The notes under the pieces were generated by a model, which saw nothing but the letters and a program-made list of their open reading frames with translations, made no database searches and was not told the DNA's origin. From NCBI GenBank assembly GCA_026225945.1, contig JAMJFZ010001258.1, positions 13,003,001 through 13,067,000 of the forward strand: a DNA stretch of 64,000 nt. Direction: 5' to 3'. The DNA is from Cricetomys ansorgei. Its lineage: Eukaryota > Chordata > Mammalia > Rodentia > Nesomyidae. Positions 11,340-23,957 of the stretch are shown piece after piece. Each line of letters begins with the position of its first letter. Within the stretch, counting starts at the first letter, position 1. A program made the translations under genes and the position numbers.

Positions 11340-11635
11340 TCTTAGGGTTTCCGTTGCTGTTAGAGACGCCATGAGCATTGCAAGTATTATAAAGGAAAAC
11401 ATTTAATTGGGGTTGGCTTACAGACATGGTGCTGGAGAGGTAGCTGAGAGTCTACATCCAGATTTACAGGCAGCAGGAAGGGAGAGTAACACTGGACCTG
11501 GCTTGGGCATCTGAAAGCCCACCCCCAGCGACACACTTCCTCCAATAAGGTCACATGTCCTAATTCTTTTAAATAACACCACTCCCTATGAGTCTTTGGG
11601 GGCCATTTTCATCCAAACCACCACACTATTCTCTG
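11340..11635 (+). repeat. Rodent dispersed repeat, URR1-like
   Basis: It opens with TTAGGGTTTCCGTTGCTGT and continues with AACATTTAATTGGGG and CACACTTCCTCCAATAAGG, ending near AAACCACCACA. Another copy lies inverted at 12405-12750 and related copies are at 34066 and 58165. The family name is my best recollection, not a match. Confidence 0.75.
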
Positions 11636-11661
11636 TTCCATTGTCCCCTTCCTCTCCTTAT

Positions 11662-11737
11662 CCCTCCCTCCCTCCCTCCCTCCCTTCCTTCCTTCCTTCC
11701 TTCCTTCCTTCCTTCCTTCCTTCCTTCCTTCCTTTCT
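11662..11737. repeat. (CCCT)n(TTCC)n polypyrimidine tract
   Basis: The tract has about 7 CCCT units then about 12 TTCC units. An ID-type antisense remnant (ACTGAGCTACATCCTAGC) follows at 11738-11808. Confidence 0.95.
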
Positions 11738-12179
11738 TTATGGGCTTCACACTCAGAGCCTTGTACATTCTTGCCATGTATTTTCCCACTGAGCTACATC
11801 CTAGCTCTCCAGTGTTTTTTTTTTAAATACATGTTAAAAACTGTTTCATGTTTGCCTTTAAAGCCAGAAGCACTATCTAGTCTTCTGCTTGAGCTCACAG
11901 GTAAATTCTAGAACTCTATCCCTGTGACTATTTGTGACTTTAATTCTGGAGCTCATCTGGACTCTGGCTTCTGGATAATTACTTAACTCTTATGCTCTTC
12001 TTTGGCCAGTGCAGTACACTAGATTTTAAGCATTCTGGATTTATTACTCCTTAAAGACTTATTTCTTCTGTAATCTTTTCGTCCCAGGCCCTTTGATGGA
12101 AAGCCACATCCCTTTTACAAAGCAAGAACTCCTGCTTGTCCCCCTTTATTAGGGAAATAGCACCCAAAGTTATCTGGCA

Positions 12180-12835
12180 TTTTAGTAGGAACAGAAGTGA
12201 TCCATGACTGACTACACATGTCTGTGTAGCTCCAGCTGGCCTTGGACTTGAAATCATCCTGTCTTAGCCTCTCAAATATGCTGGAATTATAAGTATGTAC
12301 CACCCATTCGTAGATCAGAGCCCTGGGTTTTATTTGTTTTGGGTTTTTGTTGAGATGGAGACTCATGTAACCCAGGCTGGCCTCAAACTTGCTATGTAGT
12401 TCCAGTGGTTTGGCTCTCTTAGGCTTGTAAATTTGAGTTCTTGGTCACTGGGAGTGGAACTATTCGAAAGGATTAGGAGGTGTGGCCTTGTTGGAGGAAG
12501 TGTGTCACTGGGGGTGGGCTTTGAGGTTATAAAAGCCCATGCTAAGCCTCTCTCTTTGCCAGCAGATCAGGAAGTAGCTCTCCACTACTTCTCCAGCACC
12601 CTGTCTGCCTGTGTGCTGCCATGCTTCCCACCATGATGATAATAGACCAAATCTCTGCAACTGTAAGCCAGCCCCAATTAAAAGCTTTCTTTCGTAAGGG
12701 TCGCCTTGGTCGTGGCGTCTCTTCACAGCAGTAGAACACTGACTAAGACAGTAGTCAAGGCTGGTCTCGAACTCTTGATCTTCCTGCCTCTCAGCTGCTG
12801 GAATCACAGGCATGTGCTACCATACTGGACCCAGA
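12180..12835. repeat. Antisense B1 copies, one split by an inverted URR1-like repeat
   Basis: One antisense B1 lies at 12180-12310. A second starts at 12325, is interrupted at about 12404 by the URR1-like element (minus orientation, to 12750), and resumes GGCTGGTCTCGAACTC to 12835. GTAGT flanks both sides of the insert. Confidence 0.8.
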
Positions 12836-13104
12836 GTCTGGCTTTGAGCTTCCACTGCTTTGTTGCTGTGTAGGAAGGCAGAAGCTGGGGAAGTCTGCAC
12901 ATGTAGCAGATGTTGGTATTGCCAGAGTTTCTGGGCAGAGAAAGCTTGTGTGAAACCTGGTGAGCAAGAGGAAAAGAAAGCTTAAGATTTCTGTTCTCTT
13001 TAGCAACACTGCTGCCGCCTTCTAATTCTGGAGTTATAGACTCGTGCCATCATGCTCAGTGGGAACTTTTGTGTAGAGAACAACATTGGGAAGAGAGGCA
13101 AGCA

Positions 13105-13320
13105 TTTTAGAGTCCGCCAGGAAAACCTAAATCCTAGCTCAGCAACTTATTGTGTGACATCCTACAATAGTCCAGGCTGAAATCTGCCCTTGTGAGGTTC
13201 TACTAAGTGGTGAGTGGGTGTGAGTAGGTGGTGGGGTTTAAAGAGATAATTCTGTGTTTACTGTCTAGTATAGTATTTGACACTTATTACACTAAGTAGG
13301 TATTAACAGGTATATGTCTT
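13105..13320 (+). repeat. MIR SINE remnant
   Basis: AAATCCTAGCTCAGCAACTT followed by TTGTGTGACAT matches the MIR core order (unique tRNA-derived SINE shared by mammals). The 3' part is diverged. Confidence 0.55.
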
Positions 13321-13334
13321 GAGATTCAGAGAGG

Positions 13335-13910
13335 GCTAGAAGAATTGGCTTAGTGGGTAAAGTGCTTGCCATACAAATATGAGGAGCCAAGTTTGGATCC
13401 CAGGCACCCAGGTTAAAAAAAAGAGAGAGAGAGAAAAGAAGCTAGGTTTGTGGTTTGAATCTAGCTCCAGTGGTTGGAAGGCAGAGAGCGGGATTGTGGG
13501 AGCTTCCTGGCCAGATAGTGTAGCTGAGTCAGTGAGCTCTGGGTTCAGTGAGAGATCATTTTTTTTCTCTCCTTCCTTCCTTCCTTCCTTCCTTCCTTCC
13601 TTCCTTCCTTCCTTCCTTCCTTCCTTCCTTTCCTCCCTCCCTCCTCTCTCTCTCTCTTTCTTTTTTTGGTTTTTAGAGACAGGGTTTCCCTGTTGTAACT
13701 CTGTCCTGGAACTCACTCTGTAGACCAGGCTGGCCTCAAACTCACAGAGATCCACCTGCCTCTGCCTCCTGAGTGCTGGGATTAAAGGTGTGCCCCACCA
13801 CCATCCATCGAGAGACCATTTTTCAAAGAATAAGGTGGGAGGAATAGGGGAAGACATCTGGCATAGACCTCTGGCCTCCATATACGCTTGCTTGGATACA
13901 TATGCCACCT
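13335..13910. repeat. Composite SINE interrupted by (TTCC)n tract and antisense B1
   Basis: A sense RSINE/B4-like element (13335-13558) stops at GAGAGATCATTTTT, and GAGAGACCATTTTT resumes after the insert (13803). The insert is a TTCC/CCCT/TC tract (13568-13660) plus an antisense B1 (13661-13800). The tract is the degenerated A-tail side of the B1. Confidence 0.8.
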
Positions 13911-14154
13911 ATGTCTTAGGATGTAAGGAACCTTGTTATCTACAGAATCTGGAAGCTTATCTTGAGGATCACTGATCACACTGCCAGCAAACTTTCCCAT
14001 CATCCCTAGGACTCATTTTGTTGCCTTGTTGTCAGTAGGTTGATGTCTCTTACTCCCATTTCTTCCCTCTGCTTATGTTTCTGAATGTTGTCCATGTTAT
14101 CTTGTTCTGATTTAATAATTTATCAGATCCATAAGATCTTCTTTTTTTGTTGTT

Positions 14155-14811
14155 TTTTTTGAGACAGGGTTTCCCTTAATATGGGCTGGCTTTGAACTTG
14201 CCTTGTAGCTGAGGACTACTCTGAATGTTGGTATCCTCCTGCCTTCCCCTCCCAAATGTTGGGATTCCAGGCATACACCGCCATTCCTTGATGAAATGAT
14301 TTAATACAAGGCCTCATGCATGCCAGGCAAGCGGTCCACTAGCTGAGCCACATCTCCATTTTGTGCAAAATGATTTATGTATTTGTGTGCATGTACATCA
14401 CATAAGTGCATACATGTGTGTAGAGGCCAAAAGGCAACACTGGGTGGTGTTTTTCTGTATCCTTTTTGAGACAGCATCTCTCATTGGCTTGGAGCTCACC
14501 AAGTTAGGCTGGCTAGCCAGTGAGCCCCAGGGATCCATCAGACTCAGCCCTCCAAGTCCTGGGGTTACACGTGCACATTACTCTGTCTAGGCATTTTTTA
14601 AAAATGGTTGCAATACCTGGTACCATTTATTAGCTTGTCAATCATCCAGGTTTTTTTTTGTTTTTTTTTTTTCTTCCCTGAGACAGGGTTTCTCTGTGTG
14701 ACCCTGGCTGTCCTGGAACTCACTCTGTAGACCAGGCTGGCCTTCAATTCAGAGATCCACCTGCCTCTGCCTCCCAAGTGCTGGGATTAAAGATGTGTGC
14801 CACCAATGCCT

Positions 14812-14866
<55 letters not shown>

Positions 14867-15060
14867 ATTCTGGGATCAAATTTTGGTCCTCATGTTTGCA
14901 AGGAAAATACTTTAATCAATCAAGCTATCTCCCTAGCACTCTTTTCTTGTATTTGAGACAGGGTATCATGATGTAGTCTAGGCTGACCTCAAAAATACAA
15001 TTCTATCTCAGCCTATTGAGTGCTGGGATTACAGGCATTTACTACTATGCCCAGCTTGTA
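14155..15060. repeat. SINE cluster beyond Ina 3' end: B1, ID, B3, B1, ID, B1 (mostly antisense)
   Basis: Antisense B1 copies lie at 14155-14300, 14650-14815 and 14945-15060. ID-like antisense remnants lie at 14305-14355 and about 14867-14940, and a B3-type composite at 14365-14600. An (AT)n run occupies 14815-14864. Confidence 0.8.
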
Positions 15061-15209
15061 AGATGCAGATAGATAAATGTCCTTTTACTCTGAGTTTGTG
15101 TGACCAGTGGGAACTCATCAAAAACAAAAGATAAAGTCAGGGCTAGGCAACCTTTCAAACAAAATGGCACTTTCCTAGGAGAACTGATATAGAAACCACA
15201 CAACACGAA

Positions 15210-16887
15210 CCACGTTGGTAGGATTAATGACTTTTAATGTCTTATATTACTAATGTCTTACAGTAAGTGGGGGGGGGGTCAAGGGGGGTGGGTCAGGGAA
15301 AGGAGAGTGTCTTTTGAGTTCCTTGAACTATTGAAGCACGTGCTAGAATGAGATTTCAGTAGAAGCATTTTGTCCTTATCAGCACAGAACTCGTGATGAA
15401 GTTGTGGGTGGGGACAGGACAGACAGTTGTACAGCTCTGGTGGAAGTGAGCAGACAGGGCAAATCCTGCATCAGATTTGGCACCTGTGGCAGACAGTACA
15501 CATGGATGCCACAGTTGGGTGCAAGAAGAGCTGACTTTGGAGCCTGCCTACTTGATTCCAGGGAGGAGTGTGCATACCCCTCCTAGACTCTGAATGCTTC
15601 TGCCTTCCCTTAGGGGAAGGGACACCCACAACTGCAGGAATGCAACACTGTTGGGGAAAGACTCTGAGAAAAGAGATTTTTTTTCCTTCTTTTTTAAAAT
15701 ATCTGCTGGTGGTGTTGATTGACCAGAAGTGTTTGTTTTTATTTTTTCACTTTTGGGCAGTAGCATTGTGTCTGGTGATAAAATATCCTATATGTAGCAC
15801 TCTTAAAAAGCAAGGCCTCTTGAGGACCTAGACTAATGGGAGGGGCCTATGTGGATTCTAGGGCAAGGGTATGGAAAGCTAATTCTATACCACTACACGG
15901 AAACCAACACAGAGGAGACTTGGTCTTTCCCATTCAGAGACATACTCACCTCCTTTACTTACACTACGAAGTCTAAGGTCAGCTTAACCACAGCGTAGGA
16001 TAACTATCACTGTGCTTCTAAAATTAATGTGAAAGGCTATATCAGTTAGGGTAGGTCCCCCCCCCCCCAATTAAGTGGATTTGGGCAAGCTGAAAGCCTA
16101 AAATCTAGAGATCCTTTTTATTTTTTGGGAAAACTCTTAAAATTAATCACTGCCATTATCATTGATCTTTTTCTTCTTTTTAAGCTACATATTTGAAGGA
16201 ACATGAAACGGGCAGGGATAAGTTATTACGCAAATCACAGAAATAGTCAGCATGCATCTAATTTTACCCACCGAGCAAAGAGAGCTAAAGGGAGTAAGTT
16301 CTACATGTGTTTAGAAGGGAATCCCACACTAGCATTTTCCTCTCCTCTTGTGTGGAAGAAAAGGAAATACGGAGTTGAAGAGAGTGTAGAAATGTGCCCG
16401 CAAGAGAAACACCTATCATCTGTGACTGGGCTCTATCAGAGTGTGATGGGGGGATGGGGTCTGGACCACTGGCTTGTCCTCGGCAGTGATTTCTTGTTAT
16501 TAGGCATGTACAGTGAGATTCTATAGCTGGGTGCTGGTGGGGTACAGTGGAGAAACCTAGGTTTTAATTTCAGCTTACAGGGAACTACGACCAGAGTTAG
16601 CACCTTCATTTGAACTTCCTCTGCACCCGAGTCACCAATCACTGTGAAGCCTGAGCTGTGGGTGAGTAAGCTGTGTTCTTAGAGAACATCTCTGAGTGCT
16701 CCAGGACTGCAGTTTGCTTCCCTCTACGGATGGCTTTACTGGAGAAAGTAAGGATTCAGTACTAAATGGGACGTTGAAGCCTTGGTGACATTCTATAGCG
16801 GTGACAGGTGTTGTGGTTCAGGAATAAGCTGTAGAATAAGTTGAATGCATTCCCTCTTAGGCATTAATTTTTTTTTAAGCAATGGAA
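15210..16887 (-). other. Ina: Ina 3' UTR
   Basis: About 1.65 kb downstream of the Ina stop contains no SINE, in contrast to the SINE cluster that starts immediately to its left (below 15060). It ends near an ATTAAA signal. It includes a C run (16060-16069) and T runs. The length fits the roughly 3 kb mRNA known for Ina. An AATAAA on the same strand near 16108 could give a shorter form. Confidence 0.7.
15233..15238 (-). terminator. Ina candidate polyadenylation signal ATTAAA
   Basis: On the minus strand ATTAAA occurs about 1.65 kb after the stop codon, just before repeat-dense sequence resumes. It is chosen from position and from the boundary of repeat-free sequence. Confidence 0.55.
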
Positions 16888-17212
16888 TTATATTTTTTGG
16901 CTTGAAATGGTGCTTTCTTCTATATTTGACTTCTCGGTTTTCTTCGTAGATACTACGGTTTCCTCCAATGTTTCTTCAAAACTTTCCGTTATCTTAGATG
17001 TTTTCTTAGAGGCTTCCTTAGAAGCCCCTTCCTCCTCTTCCTCCTCCTCCTCTGCCTCCTTCTTAAGTGACAGCCCAGTGGATGACACTTTGGAGGTTGT
17101 AGAACTGAGGATTCTAGGAGGGAGCAAATAACTTGGATTGGGAAGTGGATTCAGCCCTGAAATGCTTAATCCACTGGTGCTAAATCGTGTCTCTTCGCCT
17201 TCCAGCAGTTTC
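16888..17212 (-). CDS. Ina: Ina exon 3: rod end and acidic tail, stop
   Basis: The acceptor (TTTACAG) joins G to AG of exon 2 to finish Arg397, and the exon opens with KLLEGEETR, the hallmark end of intermediate filament rods. The tail follows: a serine-rich stretch ([25 protein letters not shown]), then a lysine-flanked polyglutamate run ([13 protein letters not shown]), then [18 protein letters not shown], ending ISSQKI and TAA. The joined protein is 504 residues, close to mammalian alpha-internexins (about 500). The polyglutamate run is encoded by near-perfect GAG/GAA repeats (about 17029-17058), so its length probably varies between species and alleles. Intron 2 is 17213-18935. Confidence 0.96.
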
Positions 17213-18935
17213 CTGTAAATTCAACAGAGAAAAGCCTTCAGGAATCAGAATTGCTGATTTGGTTTGAGGAACTTAACTCTCCAGTCCCTTTTCATTTTAG
17301 AGACTCCAGGGAACATTATGACTTCTTTATGAGACCAGTAATACTGCACTGAGCTGGGGAATAGAATAGTCTCTCCCCTCCCCATCTTCAATATCAGACT
17401 AGTTTGAAGTGTTGTCAAAGGAAACCTATGCCATTCACTAATTGTTTTCCAGTAGGAAAACATACAACCCTCCCTTGGCCACATTAGACACCCATGTTTG
17501 GCAATTAGAACCTACAAAGCTCCAGGGAGAAGTAATTTCCCTAATTAACACCTTAGCTGTAAATGGGTAAGGAAGTGAGGCGTCCACAGAGGAGCGAGAA
17601 ACTAACCGCCTAGTCCAGCCCACATTTGAGATTTGTACCTTTTCCATGTATGAATGTATGAAGGGGATGCATCAGAGTCCCAACGGAGCCCATTAATTGA
17701 CAAACTTCAGACTCCATCTCTACCTGGCCCAGACTGAACAGCACTGGATCACAGTGGCTCCACTGTCTTGTTTTTCAGAACTCTGATAGGGTTTTTGTTG
17801 TTGACTGATTGTTCTTCGGTTTTTGGAGATAGGGTCCCCTATAAGCCAGGCTGGCCTTGGTACGTAGCTGAGGCTGGCCTTTAATTCTTCATGGTCTTAC
17901 CTCCACCTGAGATTACAGGTGCATACCACCATGTCTGGCTCATAACTGTAATAGTTTTTAATTATCCTTTTTGTAGAAATCAAGTTACTATTAAATACTC
18001 TGGGTGCCTTCTTCTGAAGGAAGAGGTACACATAGTGTAAAGGAGAAGAAAATGTGTTGACTTCGGCCACACACATACGAAAACTCGAATGACATAGAGA
18101 GAACTAGCGTGGCCGGGCATAAAGACGGCATGCAAATTCCTGAAGTGTTCCATATTTTAAAATTTCCAAACTGATCTGAGGTTGAATCTGAGGGCTGCCA
18201 CTTCTTAACACCATAACTTTGTAAGTTATGGTCTGTGGTTGACCTGACACCTAGAAAAATTTTACGAAGTTTCTGGCACATTGACACATAGTGGTCATTC
18301 ATAGAACTGCAACTGAAGTTTGGTTTTTTTTTGAAAGGTAAATGATCACATCAACTGCAGCTTGAAAAGAAATCTAAAGAGAAAACCTCAGTTTGGATCA
18401 CTTTCTGTTTAACTCATGCTTTTATTTTTTAAAGATTAAGTTTTGGCATCATAAATTATGTGTGTGTGTGTGTGTGTGTGCGCATATGGGTTGCAAATGA
18501 GAGCAAATGCCTGGGGAGACCAGAGGCATAAGATCACCCAGGAGCGAGCTACGGGCAGCTGCGAGCACCCGATATGGGCTCTGAGAATTGAACTCAGGTT
18601 CTCTGTAAGAGCAGTACCTGCTCTTAACCACTAAGCCATCTCCCCAGCTTCAACCTCTATTTTTAAAATTTAGAGTCTGACAGACTTTCATTTTGACCTC
18701 TAGAAGCCTCCATTACTTTTTAAGTGCCCAGCAGAAGTACGTAGAATACTCAGGGACTGAAAGGTAAAGCTAGGATATATTCAAGGAGAGGGCCTGAGGG
18801 GTCAAGCTCATCTGGACTCGATAGTGGTACTCTCTCCATTTTCCCTCACTGGCCAGAATCAGACCACATGGACCACTATGTAGTAACACTGCCCCAGGTG
18901 AGCACATGCTAGGGTAAACATGCCCTCTTTTGTAC
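17213..18935 (-). other. Ina: Ina intron 2
   Basis: The intron contains an antisense B1 at 17815-17945 (plus-strand view), an antisense B3 with a (TG)n run at 18425-18652, and otherwise unique sequence. Splice sites on both sides are consensus. Confidence 0.93.
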
Positions 18936-19060
18936 CTGTAGGCCGCTATCTCAATGTCAAGGGCCATTTTGACGTTGAGCAAGTCCTGGTATTCCCGAAG
19001 GTGGCGTGCCATCTCACTCTTGGTGTTTCTTAGGTCATTCTCCAGCTGCCCAATGCTATC
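18936..19060 (-). CDS. Ina: Ina exon 2: coil 2 C-terminal part
   Basis: This 125-bp exon encodes residues 356-396 plus two bases of codon 397 ([10 protein letters not shown] ... [11 protein letters not shown]). That is the highly conserved end of the intermediate filament rod just before the helix termination motif. The acceptor is TTTCCAG and the donor is AG|GTACAA, leaving phase 2. The arginine codon is completed by the first base of exon 3. Intron 1 (19061-23957, 4.9 kb) contains an RE1-like element near its 5' end. Confidence 0.96.
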
Positions 19061-22000
19061 CTGGAAAGTACATATCCAAAACATTTAGACCAAAGTAGCA
19101 GAAATTCATTGATGTTTCCACAAGGCAGGGATTTCAACTCTGATTCCACATTAAAACCACATAAAACCTTCTATCTGTAAGGAACAGATAGAATACTCAC
19201 ATAGCAATCTATGTCTAGCTTAGACACTCAGCATTTGCATTTTTCCCCTTAAAGGTCCTTGGGAAATTTAGATGCATCGTTGAGGGTTGGAAACTTCTAC
19301 CAAGGGACACGTGGTTTCATGGGTCTTTTTTTTCCCTAGTATTTTTAGTTCTGTATATATGTGTGTGTGTCTGTGGATGTATAAGCATATGGACTCTCCA
19401 AGTCCAGGAGAGGATGTGTCCCTTGGAGCTGGGGTTACAGAAGGTTGTGAGTTGCCATGTGAGTTCTCCGGAAGAACAAACAGTGCTCTGAACTACTGGT
19501 TTTCAGGCTTGGCAGCAAGTGCCTTTACCCGCCAAGCTATCTTTGAAACATCCCTCAAAATGATAATTTTGGATAAAACCACTTTAAGGTGTCGAATACC
19601 CCTTATTATCAGGACACTAAACATAATATAATCTTTCTCAGGAATCAGGGGTCATGGGAATGATGTGTTTCTCTAATTTCACGTCTGTTATTGTTTAGAT
19701 ATGTTTGGGGCATTTACCCTAAATGGTTCTAATGAGCAGTGCTTATCTTCATGCTGCAGTTTATTGCTTTTCTTTGTCCTAAATGTGGCCTGACGGGCGC
19801 TAGGCATCCGTGACAACACCTACTCCAGTGGTCTCCCATCTTCATCTTTCTACAGGCTTGAGTCAAATAAGGAATCGTTTCTTTTTAGAATCATGTTAAG
19901 AAAGGTTAGGCTGAGGCACCAGTGGGTTTAGAGGCAGATGTTTCGTCTCATCCGCAGGTTTATTTGATTGCTTATTAAAAACTACTTTTATTTCACAGCT
20001 GTTTTCAGAACAAGAGGCTGCTGGAGGGCTGAGTTCTAGTTGGGTGAGGGTTTCTTGCACTTGTATGTTATACGTTTCACACGGTTACTTTGTGGATCAG
20101 AGTCACAAAAAGCATAACCCAGCTCCTTCCAGAAGGAGCTGACTGAACTGCTGGCCACCAATGGCTTACCAAGCTAGGTCTCTTTGTTTGTACATTCCTC
20201 CAGCACTGGGCTGTCTTGTTGCCCTTCACAAGGCCTGCCAAAGATGGCCTCCAGAGGGGAATGTGAGCAGAGCGCTGCAGTCTGCCCCCTCCCCCAACCA
20301 TGCAGCTGCTGCTGGCTTAGCCTGGAGAACAGGAGAGAGGAGGCACTCCCTGCTCCAGCTGGGGTCTCTTCTGCAGCAGCTGAGCATCTGGCCCAGGGCT
20401 GGAGGGAGGCAAGAAGACAAAGCATGGCTGCACTAGCATCTGTAGTGAAGAAGGGGAAAAGCAGTGTGCCCATTTCCTTATTGAGGGGGAGACCTCAGCC
20501 AGGCAAGCAGGAGCACAGGCCATACAGAACTCCTGCAGTGCACAATCAACTGGACTAGGAGAGAGGATTTTAATGCATAGTCACCCACAGGAATCATGTC
20601 CTCATTCTCACTATCTTTGCTTTACCCTTGCCTTCTATCACCCTCCAAAGTCATACTTTAACTGGAAAATGTGGTTTAGGTCAGTACACTCCACAGTCAG
20701 TCTGAGAACAAACCGTATAGCACTCATTGAAAATGCACATTGCTAGCAGGGTGTGGTGGGGCATGCCTGTGGAGAGACTTGAAGGGCTAAGGCAGGAGCA
20801 CTGTAAATTCAGTCTCAGCGTAGGCCACACAGGGAAACCCTATCTCACAAGACAGAATAAAAACCATATTCCTGGTCCTACCTAAGAAATACTGAACCCA
20901 TTTCTTCAGGAGTGGTCTGACAGTCTCTCTTTTAGAAAGCTCCTCCTTGGTCTTGGTGTGTCACGGACTTTAGACCGCCATTTTAAATTTACCCCCCTGG
21001 AAAGAAGCTATTGTGGTGGTCCTGGTGACAGTGATAGGGTGAGATGGGGGAGGGGACCAGATGGAAGAGCTTTAAAGAAGATGACATTTTTTTTTCTATC
21101 TCCTTGAATCTTAATTTCAGAAATGGATCTATCAAGCTATAGATTTATACATAGCCACTGCCACCTCTGGTGTCCCAAGGGCTAGACCCTTCCTGCTATT
21201 TAATTAGGCTGGGCTCCAATCTCATATTGGAGAAGAGGGCAGACTTGGCGTACCTCCCTGAAGAGCATTAACCAGCAGCGATCTTGACTGCTCAGCAAGG
21301 TCTTTCAAGGAAAGCTTTGGCTTTCTAAGATGGTCCACAGCACAGATCTGAAAGCCCAGTGCCCTCTGAGATTGTCTTTGCACAGCTTTAGTAACAACTG
21401 GTATTGTTGTTACTGGCAGTGTCCTAGCTTCGTAGGGACCAGAAAGTGTCTTCTGTCAGAAATGAAAAGGAAAGCCTGTGTTTCCATGCAAAGCATGGCT
21501 GCCTTTGGCCTGTGAGACAGCAGCCCTAGCTCTTCCCACTGTGCACTTACTGAGTCACCTTGAATCACTCTTTGTCCTTTTGAAAGTCTATTAAGCTTTC
21601 TGTCTTCAAATAGGCTATCAGCTCTCTGGGGCAGGGACAAAGACTTAAACAGACACTTTCTCTTGTGGAGGATAAATGTGCCCACCATGAGTCTCTGAAC
21701 CAGGAGGAGAAGAACACCTCCCATTACTGCAGTGAGAAGGGAGGCTGGGTAAAAACGCAAGAAGACAATGGCTTCAGCGAGGAGGCCTTCCACCTCCGTC
21801 AGCATCGCCTGGAAACAATCAGGGCTGGCAGGTCTTGGTGTCTGCAGGTTAAACTGTGAGCCCCACCCAGCATTGGTCTCAAGGGGTAGGAAACAGCTTT
21901 GTGTTATGTGGCCTTTCCTCCCTCCGCAGGTCCACTGAGGCTCCCAAGACTAAAGCTGACGGGACAGTGGTGCAGAGCTACAGAGCCTGCAGTTTCTCTT

Positions 22001-23957
22001 GCCTTTTGTTTCCTGCAGGCTATGTCTGGACAACCCTACTTATTTTCTACCACAGAAAGCCAGCATTAGAGCAAATGAGCCAGACAACACCATCACTACC
22101 TCTTAGAATATAAGGAATTAGGCAAGTGAACGGAGGGCACAGCAAAGCCCAATTCAGCTGGCAGCTGGGGGTAAGTCACCCTCTTTCCAGAAATACTGGG
22201 CCAGCCCTCAAAAAGACTACCTAATTCAACCTCTGAGGCTTCTGGAAGAGAAGAAGATATCTCAATCAAGTGTGATTAATTCAAACCATCGAGGGCCTAG
22301 GACACGTACTGAAAAGTTCAACTTACAGATTTTGCAGCCAAACAGGAATATTTTAGTTGAATAATACTGTAATATCAGACTAACCAAAACAGACATTTCA
22401 AAGAGTCCTTTTCCCTTTATGAAAGAGAACCAGTCATAATGGACAGTAAATACCTGCATATCAATAATTCTTTAGCTTCTGAATATAATACTTTTGAAAT
22501 ATTATGCCATTTGTATTATTTTATTGTTTCCCAAACACATTATTTCATCAAATGTAAAACTCAATCCTAGCTAGAATAAATTATTTGAAGTTTCTGAATT
22601 ACTGACATTCTATTCAAAAGAGTTTTTATTGTTCCTTATAATTAAACCATGTAATTTTGTGTTTTCTCTACAATTTTCATTCACCCTGTCTTATGCTTTG
22701 TGCCCTTTGCAGTCACAAGCCCAGAATGTCCACTGTAGTGAAACTGGGGACGCAGTGGCCTTTGTTGGAAAGAGAGAGCCAATCATTACCTTCATAGAGC
22801 TTGTAGGACAGGGAAAGAAGAAAAAACAATGTCACCTATAACAAAGAAACCATCTCTGTAATTTGCCACGTGCACTTAAGTTGAAAAAAATGTTAAGGTA
22901 ATGGGAATTTTCAAGTGGGACTTCACAGCTGTGGAGCAGATTCAAGGTTTTTGTTAAGTGCTAAGCCATCGCTGGAGGTGAAAATTGATGCTGTCCAAGA
23001 GATGAACTTTGACTTCAGGTAGTCAAGACTGATTGTGTATTATACAATTAAAAAAAAAAAAAATCAAAGCGGTTAATTGCCTCGAGGCCTAGAGATTCCT
23101 AACTGGGACAGCTGGAAACAACGAAGCGGGAGACATTTCTGAGCTGGGAGGAGCTAGAGATCAGCACCGCGGACAGCGCCCCGGCCATTCTCACGCTGAA
23201 CCTGCCCGAAGCTTTCTTAGAACAGTCAGTAAGTGGACAAGGGAACCGCCTCCCCACCCCCCTCTTTCTCTCTCTGTGTGACGCGGGTTTTCGGGGGGGG
23301 GTGGTAAGGGTGGGGCAAAGCAGTTGTCACTAGCTCAAATTATGCCAGCTCCCACTCCTTTTTAGAACAAAACTCAAGAAAATGAGCACAGTTCTCAACC
23401 GGAAAGCAGACCATACTCTATAGTTATCAATTCGAAGGCTCAAAAAAGGCCTTTCTAAGCCAATTAAGTAAACCAGATACTTAAGGACAGACCACGCCGA
23501 GGCTGTGCCTGGCCCCTCTGGGCTTACTTTGGGTCGGGACTGTTTTGCTCGTGTGTCTTGGTGACAGGAAGGCACGGTTGGATGTTTGGGACTCCTGAAA
23601 TGATCAAAGACTTCTTTGTTAGAAGAGTTCAGACGAGAGAGTGGGGTTGGGGGTTGTAACTCGGTGTTACAGCACATGCCTAAGCGTATGCACGAAGACT
23701 TGGGTTCCATCCCTAAACCCTCCCCACCCCCAAAATGGAGTGTGGAGACATAAAGGGGTTGGAAGAGCTTCCAGGCACGCACGGTTTACATTTGAGGCTG
23801 CACGCGTGGGACTTCGTGTTGTTTGCCAAGCCTCCAGTTCGCATTGCCCTCTCGTCCCTTTCCCTCCCGTGGTTTCCTAGGGCCCCGGTTTTCAGGGAGT
23901 GCAGCCGTGCGCGGACAAGGACAGGCACGCTTTCCTACGCAGCACCCCAGCCCTTAC
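19061..23957 (-). other. Ina: Ina intron 1
   Basis: This 4.9 kb intron is repeat-poor for this window. I see an antisense B3 at 19325-19555, a sense B1 at 20740-20870, and an ID-like element at 23640-23735. The stretches 19560-20735 and 20900-23640 are unique. The RE1-like element is at 23160-23180. No additional exon was recognised. Confidence 0.93.
23160..23180 (+). promoter_or_regulatory. RE1/NRSE-like REST binding site in Ina intron 1
   Basis: The sequence TCAGCACC, then GC, then GGACAGCGCC matches the classical 21-base RE1/NRSE at about 19 positions, both half-sites having canonical spacing. REST silences neuronal genes outside neurons. The position, ~0.8 kb into intron 1 of a neuron-specific gene, fits that role. 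Function is inferred from the motif. Confidence 0.8.
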
